Under the pieces are notes generated by a model. It did not search any database. It was not told the DNA's origin and saw only the letters and a program-made list of their open reading frames with translations. Below, piece by piece: positions 19,223 to 30,244 of a stretch of 64,000 nt of DNA. The stretch comes from Sepiola atlantica. Taxonomy: Eukaryota; Mollusca; Cephalopoda; Sepiida; Sepiolidae. The stretch's first letter is position 1. Each line of letters opens with the position of its first letter. A program made the translations under genes and the position numbers. The stretch is from the NCBI GenBank assembly GCA_963556195.1, contig OY744553.1, positions 6,927,104 to 6,991,103 of the forward strand. The letters run 5' to 3'.

Positions 19223-19474
19223 ACATGACTATATACAATATATATCCACAAAGGTAACATCGGCATTATGACTTTAAATTGTGACATTTAAATATAAGTA
19301 TAAATAAGTTGATAAATACAACTAACCATGACAATTGTATTTCTATATTGGCTAAGTATATATCTATTACTGACGGAGATTTGGTATCGGTCTGAAGCCG
19401 AAACTATACTATTACTTCTATTAATTATATTATTGGACTATCTTTTAATGCTCAATCCAGGAGAGAGGGGGTGG

Positions 19475-19560
19475 GGGGCTAGTGTAGTATCTGTTCTGTT
19501 GTCATGACCACCATCCTCCTAAGCATCACCTCCTTCTTTGGGGGAGGGTAGCATAGTCAA
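19475..19560 (+). mobile_element. U2-headed sequence, body type C, fragment
   Basis: The U2 block agtgtagtatctgttctgt is followed by gtcatgaccaccatcctcc, a body also seen in decayed form at 61448-61560 and 61690-61760. Confidence 0.45.
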
Positions 19561-19669
19561 CAAGAAATTGTCACAATCAGTTTTTCATTAGCAAACTCAA
19601 CAATTACATTATATACTATTACTACTACTACCACTACTATTACTACTACTACTACTACTAAAATAGTCT

Positions 19670-19985
19670 CAACAAAAACTCGTCTAGCTACAACCACTGT
19701 CGATAATTTCCCATTTCTCTCTCTCTGCCTAAAACTAAACAAAACTTCCATGAGCAAAGTTTCTTTCCTAGAATTGCCCGTCTGTGGAATACAGTAGCAT
19801 GGAGCTGCTTCCCGGCTAACTACCGCATTGCCGTTTCCAAGTTCAATGTAAACAAATTCTTGTTGAGCCGCCCTCTAAAATAATTAATTCTGATCAGTTT
19901 ACAGCCATCGTTACTAATCCCCTACCTGTCAAACTCAGTAACGCTTATCCTTGAGTGGCCTTTGGGCCTTGATAAGAGGTGACTC
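19670..19985 (+). mobile_element. LINE family L-C 3' end
   Basis: The plus-strand complement of the 2600-3000 and 16130-16850 sequences: aactcgtctagctacaacca, acttccatgagcaaagtttc, then ttatccttgagtggcctttg and ggccttgataag at the 3' end. The 3' terminus recurs at 20410-20455. Confidence 0.65.
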
Positions 19986-20284
19986 ATTTGTAAAAAAAAT
20001 AAATAAATAAATAAAATAAAAATAACAATAACAATAAAAATAACAATAATCTGGCATTCCTCCTCCGCAAAAAGAAAAAAAAAAAAAACACACATGTATG
20101 ATAATGATAATGATGATAAGGTTTTCGAAAGAGGTGGAAAGTACTGGAAATCTGGGGAGACTTGTCACTCAGACTCCAGGGAACACCACCAGTCATTATC
20201 AGTGAGCAATCACTGATGATGACCTGTGTGAGAACCCCTAATGAGTAACAAAATAATAATAATAATAATAATAATCTGACGTTT

Positions 20285-20460
20285 CTTCGCAAATCCCTGC
20301 AGATTAAAACAGGGTTATCTTCAAACCCAATGTTAACAGATTCCCATCATGAACCGCCCCCCCCCCCGTAAGTATTTGAAATTTGTCCTGACAATCATGT
20401 CATCTCATTAAACTTTATCCTCGAGTGGCTTTCGGCCCTTGATAAAAGAAAACCAACAGT
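20285..20460 (+). mobile_element. LINE family L-C 3' tail fragment
   Basis: Ends in ttatcctcgagtggctttcg plus gcccttgataa, matching 19946-19977. Confidence 0.5.
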
Positions 20461-20939
20461 CGTTATCAGTGAGAAATCAATGGTAAACGGCTGTTACGAC
20501 TATGCAAAATGATTTGCAACTGTTATTGAAGGATGCAGAGAGTGCTGGAAATCTGAGGATGCTCTGACTGTCCGCTTCTCATCTCCTGGAATATTTTCAC
20601 TCCTGACCGGAAATCTTGGCTTCTGGACGCTCTCAGTGGTCACCATTCGACCACCTAGAGGCTGACCACTGGAGATATCCACTAGAGATAACGGCAGACA
20701 GTGTCCACTCAAATTGGGTTTCTCAAGTCGGTTGGTCTCAGCATGATTCCCCGTTGAATGAGGCACTTATTTTATTTCAAACAAAAAGATAAGTTCTGGG
20801 TGGTCCAACTCACAATCAGAGACATTTTAAATTTCTTCTGTGCCCCTCTTCTCTCCCCTTTTTCCTTTAACCGAACATCTATCACCTGCAACGTCTGCCA
20901 TTCGCGTGCACCTACCAAAAACATGCAATCTAGCGCATG

Positions 20940-21275
20940 TTTACTTTTGGCTAAGATCAAAGTGTAGTATCTGTTCTGATGGATACTGCACCCCATAGAC
21001 TGGTATTGTCTTGGCCTTCGGGTCTTGATTTACGCCGGTCTATGGGTCTGTCCTGTGCAGTTCTAGGAGGTCCACCCTCCCAGGCTTCGCCTCCCCTCTT
21101 TGGGGAGGAGTAAGTTTATTGCTTACTGTCTGAGGCGCCCCTACCGGGGAATGCCGACAGGGCTGCCCAGGCAATTTTTAAACCCCACTTTCCCCGACCC
21201 GACCATGGGTCACATCTTACTTGTGAGAGCAAGATAAAAACTGGCCTTGTGCCTAGTTCCTGGAGATGAGTAAAT
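20940..21275 (+). mobile_element. U2-headed SINE, body type A
   Basis: Starts ttacttttggctaagatcaa and agtgtagtatctgttctgat (U2 5' region), then ggatactgcaccccatagac, the ggcttcgcctcccctctttg block, and a 3' tail with gtgcctagttcctggagatg and agtaaatcaat. It is homologous over its length to 14014-14352, in the opposite orientation. Target duplications were not evident. Confidence 0.85.
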
Positions 21276-21299
21276 CAATACAATATGAATAAAAAGAAA

Positions 21300-22180
21300 A
21301 TATGATGTTATGGGCTGGGAGCAAAAGGATATGGGGTTCGTCATTCAATCCCGGGCAACACAACGTTTTCCTGCTAGTCTATATAAAAAAAAAACTTATT
21401 TTAATATATACAGTCTCAAGGAAGAGAAAATAATCATTATATTGATTATTGTATTGTCCTTGTTAGTTTTAAAAAAATATTACGTGGCAGGTGGTCATAA
21501 TGTAACTGGTCGTCTTGTCAAAAATCTTGAATAGAGGAATAATTTACAGGCAGTTCTGTGAGGAGAGGTCAAGCTGACCACACAGAATTGAACAAACTGG
21601 ACTGGGCGCACACACACACAGACACGCATGTAATTTTAATTCAAAGTATTCTGGTATTGAATAAATGTTCAGTTTTATTTCAAACAAACCATTTCATTTT
21701 GGTTCTTACTAATTTGTATCATGAATGTTTCATAGACCAGTCTACCCTATTATTTCTCACATTTATTTATTTTTTTGGTGACCCATAATTTTTTTCTTTT
21801 TACAAAAAAACCTAGAATAATATAACGAACACATTCTCTGTCTGTCTGTCTGTCAGTCTGTCTGTCAGTCCGTCGGTTGAAATTTTTGTAAATGTAAGAA
21901 ATATAATCTTTTCTCCTCCTCTCCTCCCCCTATCATCTCTCTGTTGAAATAACACGCACACAACGACTGTACGCCCTTGTTTGACGGAATACACATTTCC
22001 ATTCAGCATTCAATTGTACTATAGGTATTATTTGAATTTCTCGCTTATTTCGTTTGATTTTCGCACACATTTTGGATGAAATTTATTTTTGTAAACGTAA
22101 GAAAAACATTGGGGCAAATCGTGACAACTTATTTTAGAATAAATAATACATAAATAAACAATCAAGAAATTTGATGCGCA
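21300..22180. other. Stretch without recognised gene
   Basis: AT-rich sequence with a (ctgt)n tract at 21836-21872. Short frames show no family motifs. Confidence 0.4.
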
Positions 22181-22184
22181 AACG

Positions 22185-22385
22185 ATACTAAGAATACAAT
22201 TACGAATTACTTGAAACTTCTACTCGGTCATGGCTGACAGAATGAGAGCAATCTACCCCCATGAATTACATATAGGGTTCCATTCGAAATTCCGTACAGA
22301 TTCCCGAGTTAGACAAGATGAACCTTAAGAAAGTCAGAAGTTACATCGACAAAAAAGTTGGGAGAATAACATTCAAGATATATCC
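22185..22385 (+). repeat. Penelope-type terminal repeat relative
   Basis: Shares aagaatacaatta, gggttccattcgaaattccg, tacagattcccgagtt and aacattcaaga with 27480-27530/28235-28385 and with the 248-bp repeat at 33016-34312. The hammerhead core is decayed here (ccttaagaaag). Confidence 0.5.
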
Positions 22386-23310
22386 TATATCTCTACAAAG
22401 CCACCATCCGCCCATGCATGGAATATTGTTGTCACATCAAGACTGGTGCACCATCCACTAGTCGCTCCCTCTTAGACAAGGTCAAAAAAAGAGTCTCTAA
22501 TCTAATAGGTCACTCACTATCCACCAAGCTCCAGCCACTGTCTCATTGTCGCAATGTTGCATCCTTGTGCTTGTTTTACAAGAACTTCAGTGGAATGTGC
22601 TCCGATGAACTTGCTGCTCTGGTCCCCCCTCAACGAAAATACACCCGACTAACTCAACAATCAGTTAAATCCCATCCATTCACTGTGGAGGTCCCAAGAT
22701 GCTGGAGAGCCTTCTACTCTAATAGCTTCTTTCCTCAAACTGCCAGCCTTTGCAGCATCGTCGCAATGTTGCATCCTTGTGCCTGTTTTACAAGTACTTC
22801 AGTGGAATGTGCTCCGATGAACTTGCTGCTCTGGTGCTCCCTCGACGTAAATACACTCGACCAACCCGACAATTAACCTAATCCCATCCATTCACTGTGG
22901 AGGTCCCCAGATGCCGAAGAGCTTATTTCCTCGTGCTGCCAGCCTTTGGAACTCCTTCCCTGCTCCCCCAACTGTATCGACATGCAGAAATTTAAAACTC
23001 CTATTTATCTACGTCCCTCACAGTAGAATGTGACACAAGGTCGGAAAGTGGGAATGCACTCCAGAGGTGGAGTGCTAGGGGCTTTTTAAAAAATTGCCAG
23101 GGCAGAGTGCCTCAGACAGTAAGCACTAAACTCAATCCTCCCCAAAGAGGGGAGGCAAAGCCTGGGAGCGAAATTTAAAACTAATGTGAACAAGCATCTT
23201 GCTGCACAACTCCCAATTTAGGATGACCCCAAAAAACTTTCACCGTAATTCTCAGTGGCCCCTTACATCCACAGTCGACACTTGCCTTGTTTGGGGTGAA
23301 CTAAGTTTTT
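22385..23310 (+). mobile_element. LINE family L-A copy with internal duplication and SINE insertion
   Basis: Begins tctctacaaagccaccatcc and codes MEYCCHIKTGAPSTSRSLLD up to FFPQTASL, then jumps back to a second copy of the RNVASLCLF...PPRR block (22755-22915), so two templates or an unequal exchange are joined. A U2-headed SINE interrupts the 3' end at 23000-23169. Confidence 0.75.
23000..23169 (-). mobile_element. 5'-truncated U2-headed SINE inserted in a LINE
   Basis: The direct repeat gaaatttaaaact is at 22987-22999 and 23170-23182, within the LINE's AEMQKFKTNVNKHLA-type coding end. The insert has the SINE body (cctccccaaagaggggaggc) and the 3' portion but no U2 head, as expected for incomplete reverse transcription. 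Confidence 0.85.
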
Positions 23311-23689
23311 AAAAAAATTTTTTTAAATGAAAACAGTAGTCCAAATAATCTAAATCAGCAAGGATCTGGGGGTTTTATTAAACATTTGGCCCTCTAATTT
23401 ACAGGGGTTGTTCGAACACATGTAGATTTTATGGCAAACTAATAGGCTTGATATTTTTTAAAACGGTGATTAGAAATAAACCCCTTCTCAAAGAGAAGGC
23501 AATGCCTGGGTAGGTGGAAATCTGGTACGGGCGTCTATCACCAAAAAATTTAAGATCAGAATAAAAAAAAATTTACTTTGCATTGTATGGCTTCAGTTTA
23601 TTTTTAAATCATTCAAATTTCTAAATAATAGTTAATTAATAAGATGTCCTTTTTCAAAACCAATATGCAAATTAGTTAACCTTGCAACT

Positions 23690-23801
23690 GATATCACATA
23701 TACATAAGCAGTATATATCTATTGTGTAAAGTTAAATTAACTTGAAATAGGGCGTTTTGACTTCACCGTTAGTGCGAGTAATTTATTTTTGCATTTATTC
23801 A

Positions 23802-23832
<31 letters not shown>

Positions 23833-23840
23833 GTAAACTA
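23690..23840. repeat. Dispersed repeat, also at 37500-37650, ending in (TA)n
   Basis: The block tacataagcagtatat ... tctattgtgtaaagtt ... ggcgttttgacttcaccgtt occurs at both places, each followed by a (TA)n tract. Confidence 0.7.
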
Positions 23841-23975
23841 TGAAAATATATTTATGGCAATTAAGCTGTTGAAGTAAATATCGAAAATTGATACATAAAA
23901 AATTATATCTCCTTATAAAATTTTATGTGGATACATGAAATACTGATTATATATATATATATATATATATATATA
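23840..23975 (-). repeat. Decayed copy of the 17.06-17.16 kb hammerhead module
   Basis: Reverse complement: catgtatccacat at one end and ttaattgccataaatatatt at the other match the ends of the module at 17061-17150. The hammerhead core itself has been replaced by AT-rich sequence. It is flanked by TA tracts on both sides. Confidence 0.55.
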
Positions 23976-24070
23976 ACTTCTTTGTAATATAGCAGGAAAA
24001 ATCCCAGCAGAGTGCTCAATTAATTGAGAATTAAAGTTAAAAATTAAGAGCGTAATGTTTATTTATTTTG

Positions 24071-24249
24071 GTACAGAAAAATTAGTACAACATTCGTACT
24101 GTCGGTTTCAAACACGGAAGGACTTAGCCATCCGGCTCTCTTCAGCTTCTGTTAAGTTGAGATGACAACAGAAGCTGAAGAGAGCCGGATTGCTAAGTCC
24201 TTCCGTGTTTGAAACCGACAGTACGAATGGTGTACTAATATTTCTGTAC
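24071..24249. repeat. Long inverted repeat (82-bp arms, ~13-bp loop)
   Basis: Arms run from gtacagaaaaattagtac to aacagaagctgaagagagcc in reverse. Each arm holds a ctgaagaga...tttgaaac pattern reminiscent of Penelope-type terminal repeats, so this looks like two such repeats joined head to head. Confidence 0.85.
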
Positions 24250-24264
24250 CAATATAAATATATA

Positions 24265-24430
24265 TATAAGTCAAGTTCATATTATATTCCAATAACCATG
24301 TTTTTATTTTATTATTTTTATTTTGTCACATTTCCAAAAAATAACATTTCTGTGAGATATATTTTTTACGGTTCGTTTTATTTGTCTTGTGCCAAACAAC
24401 ATTTTTATGTCAATATCGTCTCTGCAACAG
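24265..24430 (+). repeat. Half-copy of the 37.76-38.05 kb fold-back arm
   Basis: Shares tattccaataaccatg, cacatttccaaaaa, atttctgtgagatatattt and tgtcttgtgccaaacaacat with the arm at 37771-37918. Confidence 0.7.
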
Positions 24431-24712
24431 TACAAAATCATCAGAAAAAAATTCACAGAGTAAAAAGTTCTTGGATTAAAGTGTCTTAAAAAAACCTACA
24501 CTATACAGTGGTTCATTTTTGGGTGAAACCAAACAAAAAACAAAGAAAAGAGCAAACTCACACGTGGGGGAACTCACTAATACGCCATTTTGAATTTTTT
24601 TTTTATATATTTGCTCTGTTGTCACTAATTGACAATCATCAAGCTGAATCTTTTAAGGAGACTGCGAAGTAAAAGGGCAGATAGTATATGCTAATACATA
24701 TATTGTCATTAA

Positions 24713-24715
<3 letters not shown>

Positions 24716-24758
<43 letters not shown>
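24716..24758. repeat. (TA)n microsatellite
   Basis: A TA tract between the 24.6 kb repeat and the hammerhead-like module at 24.94 kb. Confidence 0.9.
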
Positions 24759-24760
<2 letters not shown>

Positions 24761-24936
24761 GTGTGTATTTAGGCAGCATATTTTCATTTAGGCAAACATT
24801 ATTAAATAAGACAGAGTGTTTTTGCTTGATAAGACTTTTTTATTTTTCCAATTTTCCGAATGGTCCATTTAGAGTTTCGGTCAAATTTCTGTATGTAAGT
24901 TCCATGGGTTTCATGTTCCATTTTCTTTCTTTTTTT

Positions 24937-24976
24937 GCGAGTACTTTCGATTTGATTCGTCAAATCATCTTCAGGC
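24937..24976 (-). ncRNA. Hammerhead ribozyme-like motif
   Basis: Minus strand: core CTGAAGA (24974-24968), stem II gatttg/caaatc (6 bp), GAAA (24948-24945), a short stem III ag/ct with a ta loop, and cleavage triplet CTC. Stem I is only 2 bp, so activity is doubtful. Confidence 0.38.
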
Positions 24977-25312
24977 GGTGTTAATTTTGGTTTCTTAAAA
25001 AATATGTCTTTACTGTTGAGTTTTTTAATTACTATGATAACGGCCAGTAATTTACAACTTAAAATGAGCGTCTATAATATTGAGATGTGACATGAGAGCG
25101 TGATTACGTTCTAAGAGCGTGCAAGATTCAAAAGTTTGATTGCTTCACCGTTAAGAATTTTATTACGTTCTGAGCGCGTTCAAGATTCAAACGTATAATT
25201 ACTTAATGGCTGAGAATTTGGTAACGTTTATTACTTTGCTAGACACCTTAAAATATTATGACTAGTTTCGTAATTCACATTATTGATTGTGGGATGTTTA
25301 GTTTTTAAATAC

Positions 25313-25316
<4 letters not shown>

Positions 25317-25357
<41 letters not shown>
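25317..25357. repeat. (TA)n microsatellite
   Basis: An uninterrupted TA tract of about 40 bp. Confidence 0.9.
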
Positions 25358-25359
<2 letters not shown>

Positions 25360-25539
25360 TTTAAAATCCTTTAAATTCATACAACAGTTGGGTTAATAGG
25401 CCAATAGTGTATATATTATTAGAGCTAATAATTTAATAAATGTTCCGAATATGTTTTTAAAAAAACATTTTTATTCATACAATTGTTTCTGCCCATTTTC
25501 GAAACCCATATTCTCCAGGCGGACTGAACAGAACCATAC

Positions 25540-25666
25540 CTCAGCCTGACAGCAACAAAATCACTGTCGGACTGATATGAGCAACGCCCTGTTCAGTGAG
25601 CGCACACAAAGACAGGTTCACAATAGAAGTTGTCACTGAATAGGCGACGGTTTGACGTAAATCACC
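25540..25666 (-). other. Possible minus-strand exon or pseudo-exon, unresolved
   Basis: A 127-bp stretch bounded by an acceptor-like tttctcag and a donor-like GAG/gtatgg. The only open frame reads GDLRQTVAYSVTTSIVNLSL and continues to a TGA one base before the putative donor, so as an internal exon it would end the protein. It weakly resembles the TM2 exon of the LAPTM4-like gene (DL..VAY), but the phase differs (0 rather than 1). It could be a decayed duplicate, a terminal exon of another gene, or chance. Confidence 0.22.
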
Positions 25667-25959
25667 CTGAGAAATGTTACAAAGAGGAATTACTTAGACT
25701 CGTGCCACAATAGGCTAATGGGTCACAAGACTTAAAAGACTCATTATTAAATTCAAGGATTTCGAATGGATGAGTCAGAGTCATTTGAAGTGCTTCAATG
25801 TCCAATTTCAATTCATGAGACTTTTTTTTTTTCTTTTTTTTTTCTGTAACTCTTCTGATTATCTGATTCTGTTGAACACGTCTCGATTGAAGTTTCACTA
25901 AAAGTTTCAGAACTTTTTAGATCAGGATTAACAATATTCGCTTAATAGTAAATAAAAAC

Positions 25960-26585
25960 AAGCCGCGCGTGCGTGGTCCCCTTCTGTATGTGACTCGATG
26001 TGGCGAGTGTAAAATGCAATAAATTTGGGCAATTTGGGGCATTTTTGACCCCCCCTCCCTTTGACCCCCTGGGGGCGCGAACCAGAATTTTTCTGAGGTC
26101 AAGGATGCTCATTTTATATCCAGAACAATTGCCTCTACATTTTGGCCAAGTTTCAGATAAAATTGAATGGATGGATCAAACGTTATGGGAGGAAAGGGTC
26201 ATTTTTTGCCATTTTGGGGGCTTTTGACCCCCTGGGGGCGCGAACCAGATTTTTTCCAAGGTCAGCGATACTTATTTTCTATTAGGAACAATTGCCTCCA
26301 TATTTTGGCCAAGTTTCAGAGAAATTGAATGGATGGATGAAAAGTTATGGGGCAAAAAATGTCATGTTTTGCCATTTCGGGGCATTTTGACCCCCTGGGG
26401 GAGCTAACCAGATTTTTTTTCAAAAATCGTAGAATGTCACTTTCTAACCTGACCAAAGTTACAACTTCATGCAAACTTTCAGAGAAATTCAATGGATCGT
26501 TGCGGAGAAAAATCCGGACGGACGGACGGACAGAAATGCCTCAAAACATAGGTCTCCCGATTTTATAAATCGGGGGACCAATAAG
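25960..26585. repeat. Dispersed repeat containing three ~163-bp tandem units
   Basis: The marker gaccccctgggggcgcgaac recurs at 26063, 26226 and (as ...gggggagctaac) 26390. Each is followed by ttttggccaagtttcaga-like and aattgaatggatgg words. The right end, cccgattttataaatcgggg plus gacc, is itself a hairpin, and ggtcccc also occurs near the left end (25975). Confidence 0.7.
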
Positions 26586-26599
26586 TTGGATTATTTGGA

Positions 26600-26870
26600 T
26601 TATTTGGATCAATAAGTTGGATTATTTGGATCATTCAAATTAGCATTCTCATCTTTCATGTAATTGATTAATTAAATAAATGTTCAGTTTAAAATTCTAT
26701 AAAGCTTCCCGAGTCCGACAAAGATTCACAATTCTGCTACAAATTTATTTAGATTTTTTTTTTTTTTTTAAATGGAAATCGCTCCAGACAAGGCATGAAG
26801 CCACTTTATACTTTATGTAAGAAGCAAAGAAAAATTTAAAACTACTACTTCAAGGTCAAAAAATAGCCAA
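26600..26870. other. Stretch without recognised gene
   Basis: AT-rich; it includes three ggattatttggatc-type repeats at 26587-26632. Confidence 0.4.
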
Positions 26871-26877
26871 TCTTTCT

Positions 26878-27345
26878 TTCTATCGAACTCGGGAATCTGT
26901 ACGGAATTTTGAACGGACCCCTTTATTTAATCCATGAATATAATCAAGAATTACTTAAGCTACCCCAGCTTAAGTAAGTGTTAGATGGCTAGATTCCGAC
27001 CCAGAAAACAGCAATTCTTCCCACTTTGTCAGAAACATTGAGGACTTAAAGAAAAAAATAACGGAAAGCGAGAGTTACGAGACTGCCAAAAATTAAACCA
27101 AGGTCCACTTTCTACCCTTCTCGATAATTTGTATTATTTTTTTTTTTTGATTACTGTTCTTATCTTTAATGCTATTCTCACAACGCTTCGGCCGCTGTAA
27201 ACTTTTACCTTCAGGTGCGTCGTGTCAAACCTGGGAATGTTTCTATCGAACTCGGGAATCTGTACAGAATTTTGAACGGAACCGTTTATTTAATTCATGA
27301 ATATAATTAAGAATTACTTAAGCTACCCCAGCTTAAGTAATTCTT
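26878..27345 (-). repeat. Two partial inverted Penelope-type terminal-repeat copies
   Basis: The block tatcgaactcgggaatctgt followed by acttaagctaccccagctta is found at 26881-26975 and 27242-27345. The reverse complement matches 22190-22320, including the gaattacttaag word. Confidence 0.55.
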
Positions 27346-27354
27346 ATTTATATT

Positions 27355-27455
27355 CTTAGTATCGCCTGTACTGAGGATTGAACCTTCAACCTCCAGAAAA
27401 CTGTCACTTAGAATTGATTATTACTTAGCACTTTTATCCGTTACACCATGGGTCC
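27355..27455 (-). repeat. tRNA-like sequence
   Basis: The minus strand reads ggacccatggtgtaacggat (A-box-like) and aaggttcaatcctc (B-box-like). The acceptor ends do not pair, so this is a tRNA-derived repeat, not a tRNA gene. Confidence 0.4.
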
Positions 27456-27535
27456 TTGCAGACAATTCTCAGTACAGGCATTACTAAGAATACAATTAGG
27501 AATTACTTAAGATTTCTACCCGGCTATTACTATGG

Positions 27536-28224
27536 CAAGATCCTCCGCGGCAATGAGAGCTGGCGCAAGAACAAGACCCTGGGCTCCCTGCTGTGCAGCA
27601 CTACAGACGTCACAGCCTGCTGTATACATGGCAATGTAGCGTTTCATTCATTACATAAACTCTGGATTCGACGAACCAAGATCCCGTTGAAGATTAGACT
27701 CCGTCTCTATAACGCGTACTCCGTGTCCATCATGCTCTACAATAGCAACAGCTGGGCAATAACAAAAGCCATGCTTGACAAGCTGGATTCGTGCCACCGC
27801 AGACACCTCCGTTCCATCACAGGTCACTGCTGGCCGAAAAAACTTATCAGCAACAAGGCACTATACGAGCTGTGCAACGAAAAACCCCTCTCCACAAAGG
27901 TCGCTGAACAAAGATGGTCTATGTTAGGCCATGTCCTACGAATGGACCCTGACACTCCCGCACAGAGAGCACTAGACTTTGCCGTTACTGGCTCGCAAGC
28001 CTACCAACCGCGACTAGGACGGCACTGCACAAATCTGCTGGGCACACTACGTGCTGACCTCAAAACAGGCGAGACTAGGACCACTACGTACAGCAAAACA
28101 ACGTCATTGCCTACGACAACTTGCGCATGACAAGGCCAGATGGCCTGGGACTAGCATGGAGGACTGATTGCAGCTACGGGATGTCATTTGACTACCGTAG
28201 CCGCAGAACACAGTTTTAATAATA
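27536..28224 (+). mobile_element. 5'-truncated RTE-like LINE with 10-bp target duplication
   Basis: The frame encodes LHKLWIRRTKIPLKIRLRLY, IMLYNSNSWAITKAMLDKLD, CHRRHLRSITGHCWPKK and GHVLRMDPDTPAQRALDFAV, the C terminus of RTE-type reverse transcriptases. The direct repeat attactatgg is at 27526-27535 and 28225-28234. The tail is ttttaataata. It is inserted in a Penelope-type repeat whose uninterrupted relative is at 22200-22260. Confidence 0.85.
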
Positions 28225-28234
28225 ATTACTATGG

Positions 28235-28390
28235 CTGACAGAACGAGAGTAAGCTATTCCCCGTGGATTAAATAAAGGGTTCCATTCAAAATTCCATATA
28301 GATTACTAAATCGACAAAATGCACCTGAAGAAGGTCGGAGGTTATATCGCTGAAACATTGTGAGAACAACATCCAAGATGAGAACAGTAA
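28235..28390 (+). repeat. Penelope-type terminal repeat with decayed hammerhead
   Basis: Continues the repeat interrupted by the RTE insert. At 28322-28362 it has stem I cac/gtg, core CTGAAGA and GAAA, but stem II is mismatched and stem III has a C-A mispair. aacatccaagatgagaa follows, as in the 248-bp repeat. Confidence 0.55.
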
Positions 28391-28584
28391 TCTAAATTAT
28401 CAAACCTTATCTAAAAAATTCCGAAACATAATAGCAGGAATATTACTTAGCACTTTATCCATTGTGCCACAGATAAAATGTTAAATGATAATCCGTTTTG
28501 GAGGTTGATGGTTCAATCCTCATGTATTCCAAAGTTTTGTGATTATATTTAATTTTCTTTGTGACATAAGCAATCGTAAGTGAC

Positions 28585-28640
28585 TAATACTCCTGAAGAA
28601 GGCCAGAGAGCACATCTGTCGAAACGTCGTAGAAATAGAA
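28585..28640 (+). ncRNA. Hammerhead-like fragment
   Basis: CTGAAGA at 28593-28599, then caga/tctg as a possible stem II, then GAAAC-GTC. The cleavage triplet GTC is canonical, but stem I pairing is poor. Likely a decayed Penelope-type terminal repeat. Confidence 0.3.
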
Positions 28641-28957
28641 ACAGCATTGAGTGGTGAGGACAATAGTCCAAAGAGAAACAAGTAAAATTTGAACATTTTT
28701 TGTTCATTTTGTTTTTGTGTTTTTCTAGTGGTTTCTCTGCTAATGAAAATATGTTTGGACTTATTCATGGATTCTTGATTGTTCTCAGTGTTCAGGAAGG
28801 AGAGGGAGAGTGACTCAGGGGAGTTAGGAGAGGGAGAGGGAGAGGGCCACTTGAATAAAATACTCCGAAGAATAATGGATTGATGACAGACGTAGAATGT
28901 AAAGGTCAACCAATAACAAACAATTTCCTATTGTTGAGACAACTGCATAATTTAACC

Positions 28958-29013
<56 letters not shown>

Positions 29014-29681
29014 CAAATATGAAACTAAAAGTAAACTTTTAGTCGATAGAGCCTATAGTGAATTGGTTTAAGCTCAATATACGAGATAGAGCAATTATAA
29101 AGATAGATGAAAGAAGAGTGATAAACATGTACGAATGTCCAGATTTATTTCAAACTTCAATTGTTCAATGCAAGGTATATTCTGTAATAAAATTATGTTA
29201 ATTATTCTTTCCTTAAGTCAAGGCTTTTCAAAGATCGAAATCTTATCATCAGAGGAATTATATAGATAGATAAGTTGGCAGTGGAAAAGCCAAAATTCAA
29301 CATCTTAAAAAATATTAAGAAATTGAGAGTGAAAAAAAGTTTGTGTAAAAAAGATATGGGGTTTGTCCAGTTGGTAATTGTCCGTTGATAAGGTGTCCAA
29401 TGAAAGGAGATTTAGATGGAGAAGAAAAGTTTTTTTGTGAAGGCAGCATGGAAAAGCTTTCAAAAATGAAGTAACTCCAATAGTGAGATGTTGAGTTCAG
29501 ATCATAGGTGGAGCGTACTTAATCGGAATTAATGTGAGAAATCGGGCCATTTTAAAAATACTTCCTGGGTCGGAGCTGAATTGTATACAGAATTGTATAC
29601 AGAATATACCTTGCATTGAACAATTGAAGTTTGAAATAAATCTGGACATTCGTACATGTTTATCACTCTTCTTTCATCTAT

Positions 29682-29727
<46 letters not shown>

Positions 29728-29730
29728 TAT
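28958..29730. repeat. TA-bounded fold-back element
   Basis: (TA)n tracts at 28958-29008 and 29686-29725 bound inverted arms at about 29095-29190 and 29600-29690 (over 90 bp, nearly identical). Between them, on the minus strand at 29252-29225, lies CTGATGA, a perfect aagat-ttcg-atctt hairpin and GAAA, a decayed hammerhead-like core. Confidence 0.7.
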
Positions 29731-29944
29731 TTAAATTCCAATGACTAAAATTCAGTCTATACTCATCATTTATCGATGGTCTTACAGAATTACACGCTGC
29801 TCTTCAGAAACCAAAGTGAAAGGCATTTATAAAGATGTTAAACTATGCATAAAATTCATGGGAAAAAAAACAGAAAGCAAACACTTACACATGATCCTAC
29901 CCCCCCCCCCCCCGGTAATAGGATGACAGAATTCCAATCAATCT

Positions 29945-29945
29945 G

Positions 29946-29976
<31 letters not shown>
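29945..29976. repeat. (TA)n microsatellite
   Basis: A short TA tract following a poly-C run at 29900-29913. Confidence 0.85.
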
Positions 29977-29980
<4 letters not shown>

Positions 29981-30244
29981 AAGGAAGAATGAAGGTAATC
30001 CTACGTGATGGGAAATGAAAAATATATATATATTATAAAGTTAGGTATTTGTATATGTTTATATAAGTACTAGAAGAATACTCGTCCCAGGATGGATAAA
30101 ATTAATTCCACAAAGAGGACAATTTTGCACCACTTTTATGTCCCATTATGAAGATTAAGCCAGGGAAGAAGTCAGCTCAACTTCATCAGGGTGAATTCCA
30201 TTGCAACAATATATATATATATATAATATATGAATGAAGAAAAA

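Noticed and set aside
20940..20980. Functional U2 snRNA gene
   Set aside because: Only about the first 35-40 bases resemble U2; the branch-site recognition and Sm regions are replaced by the SINE body.
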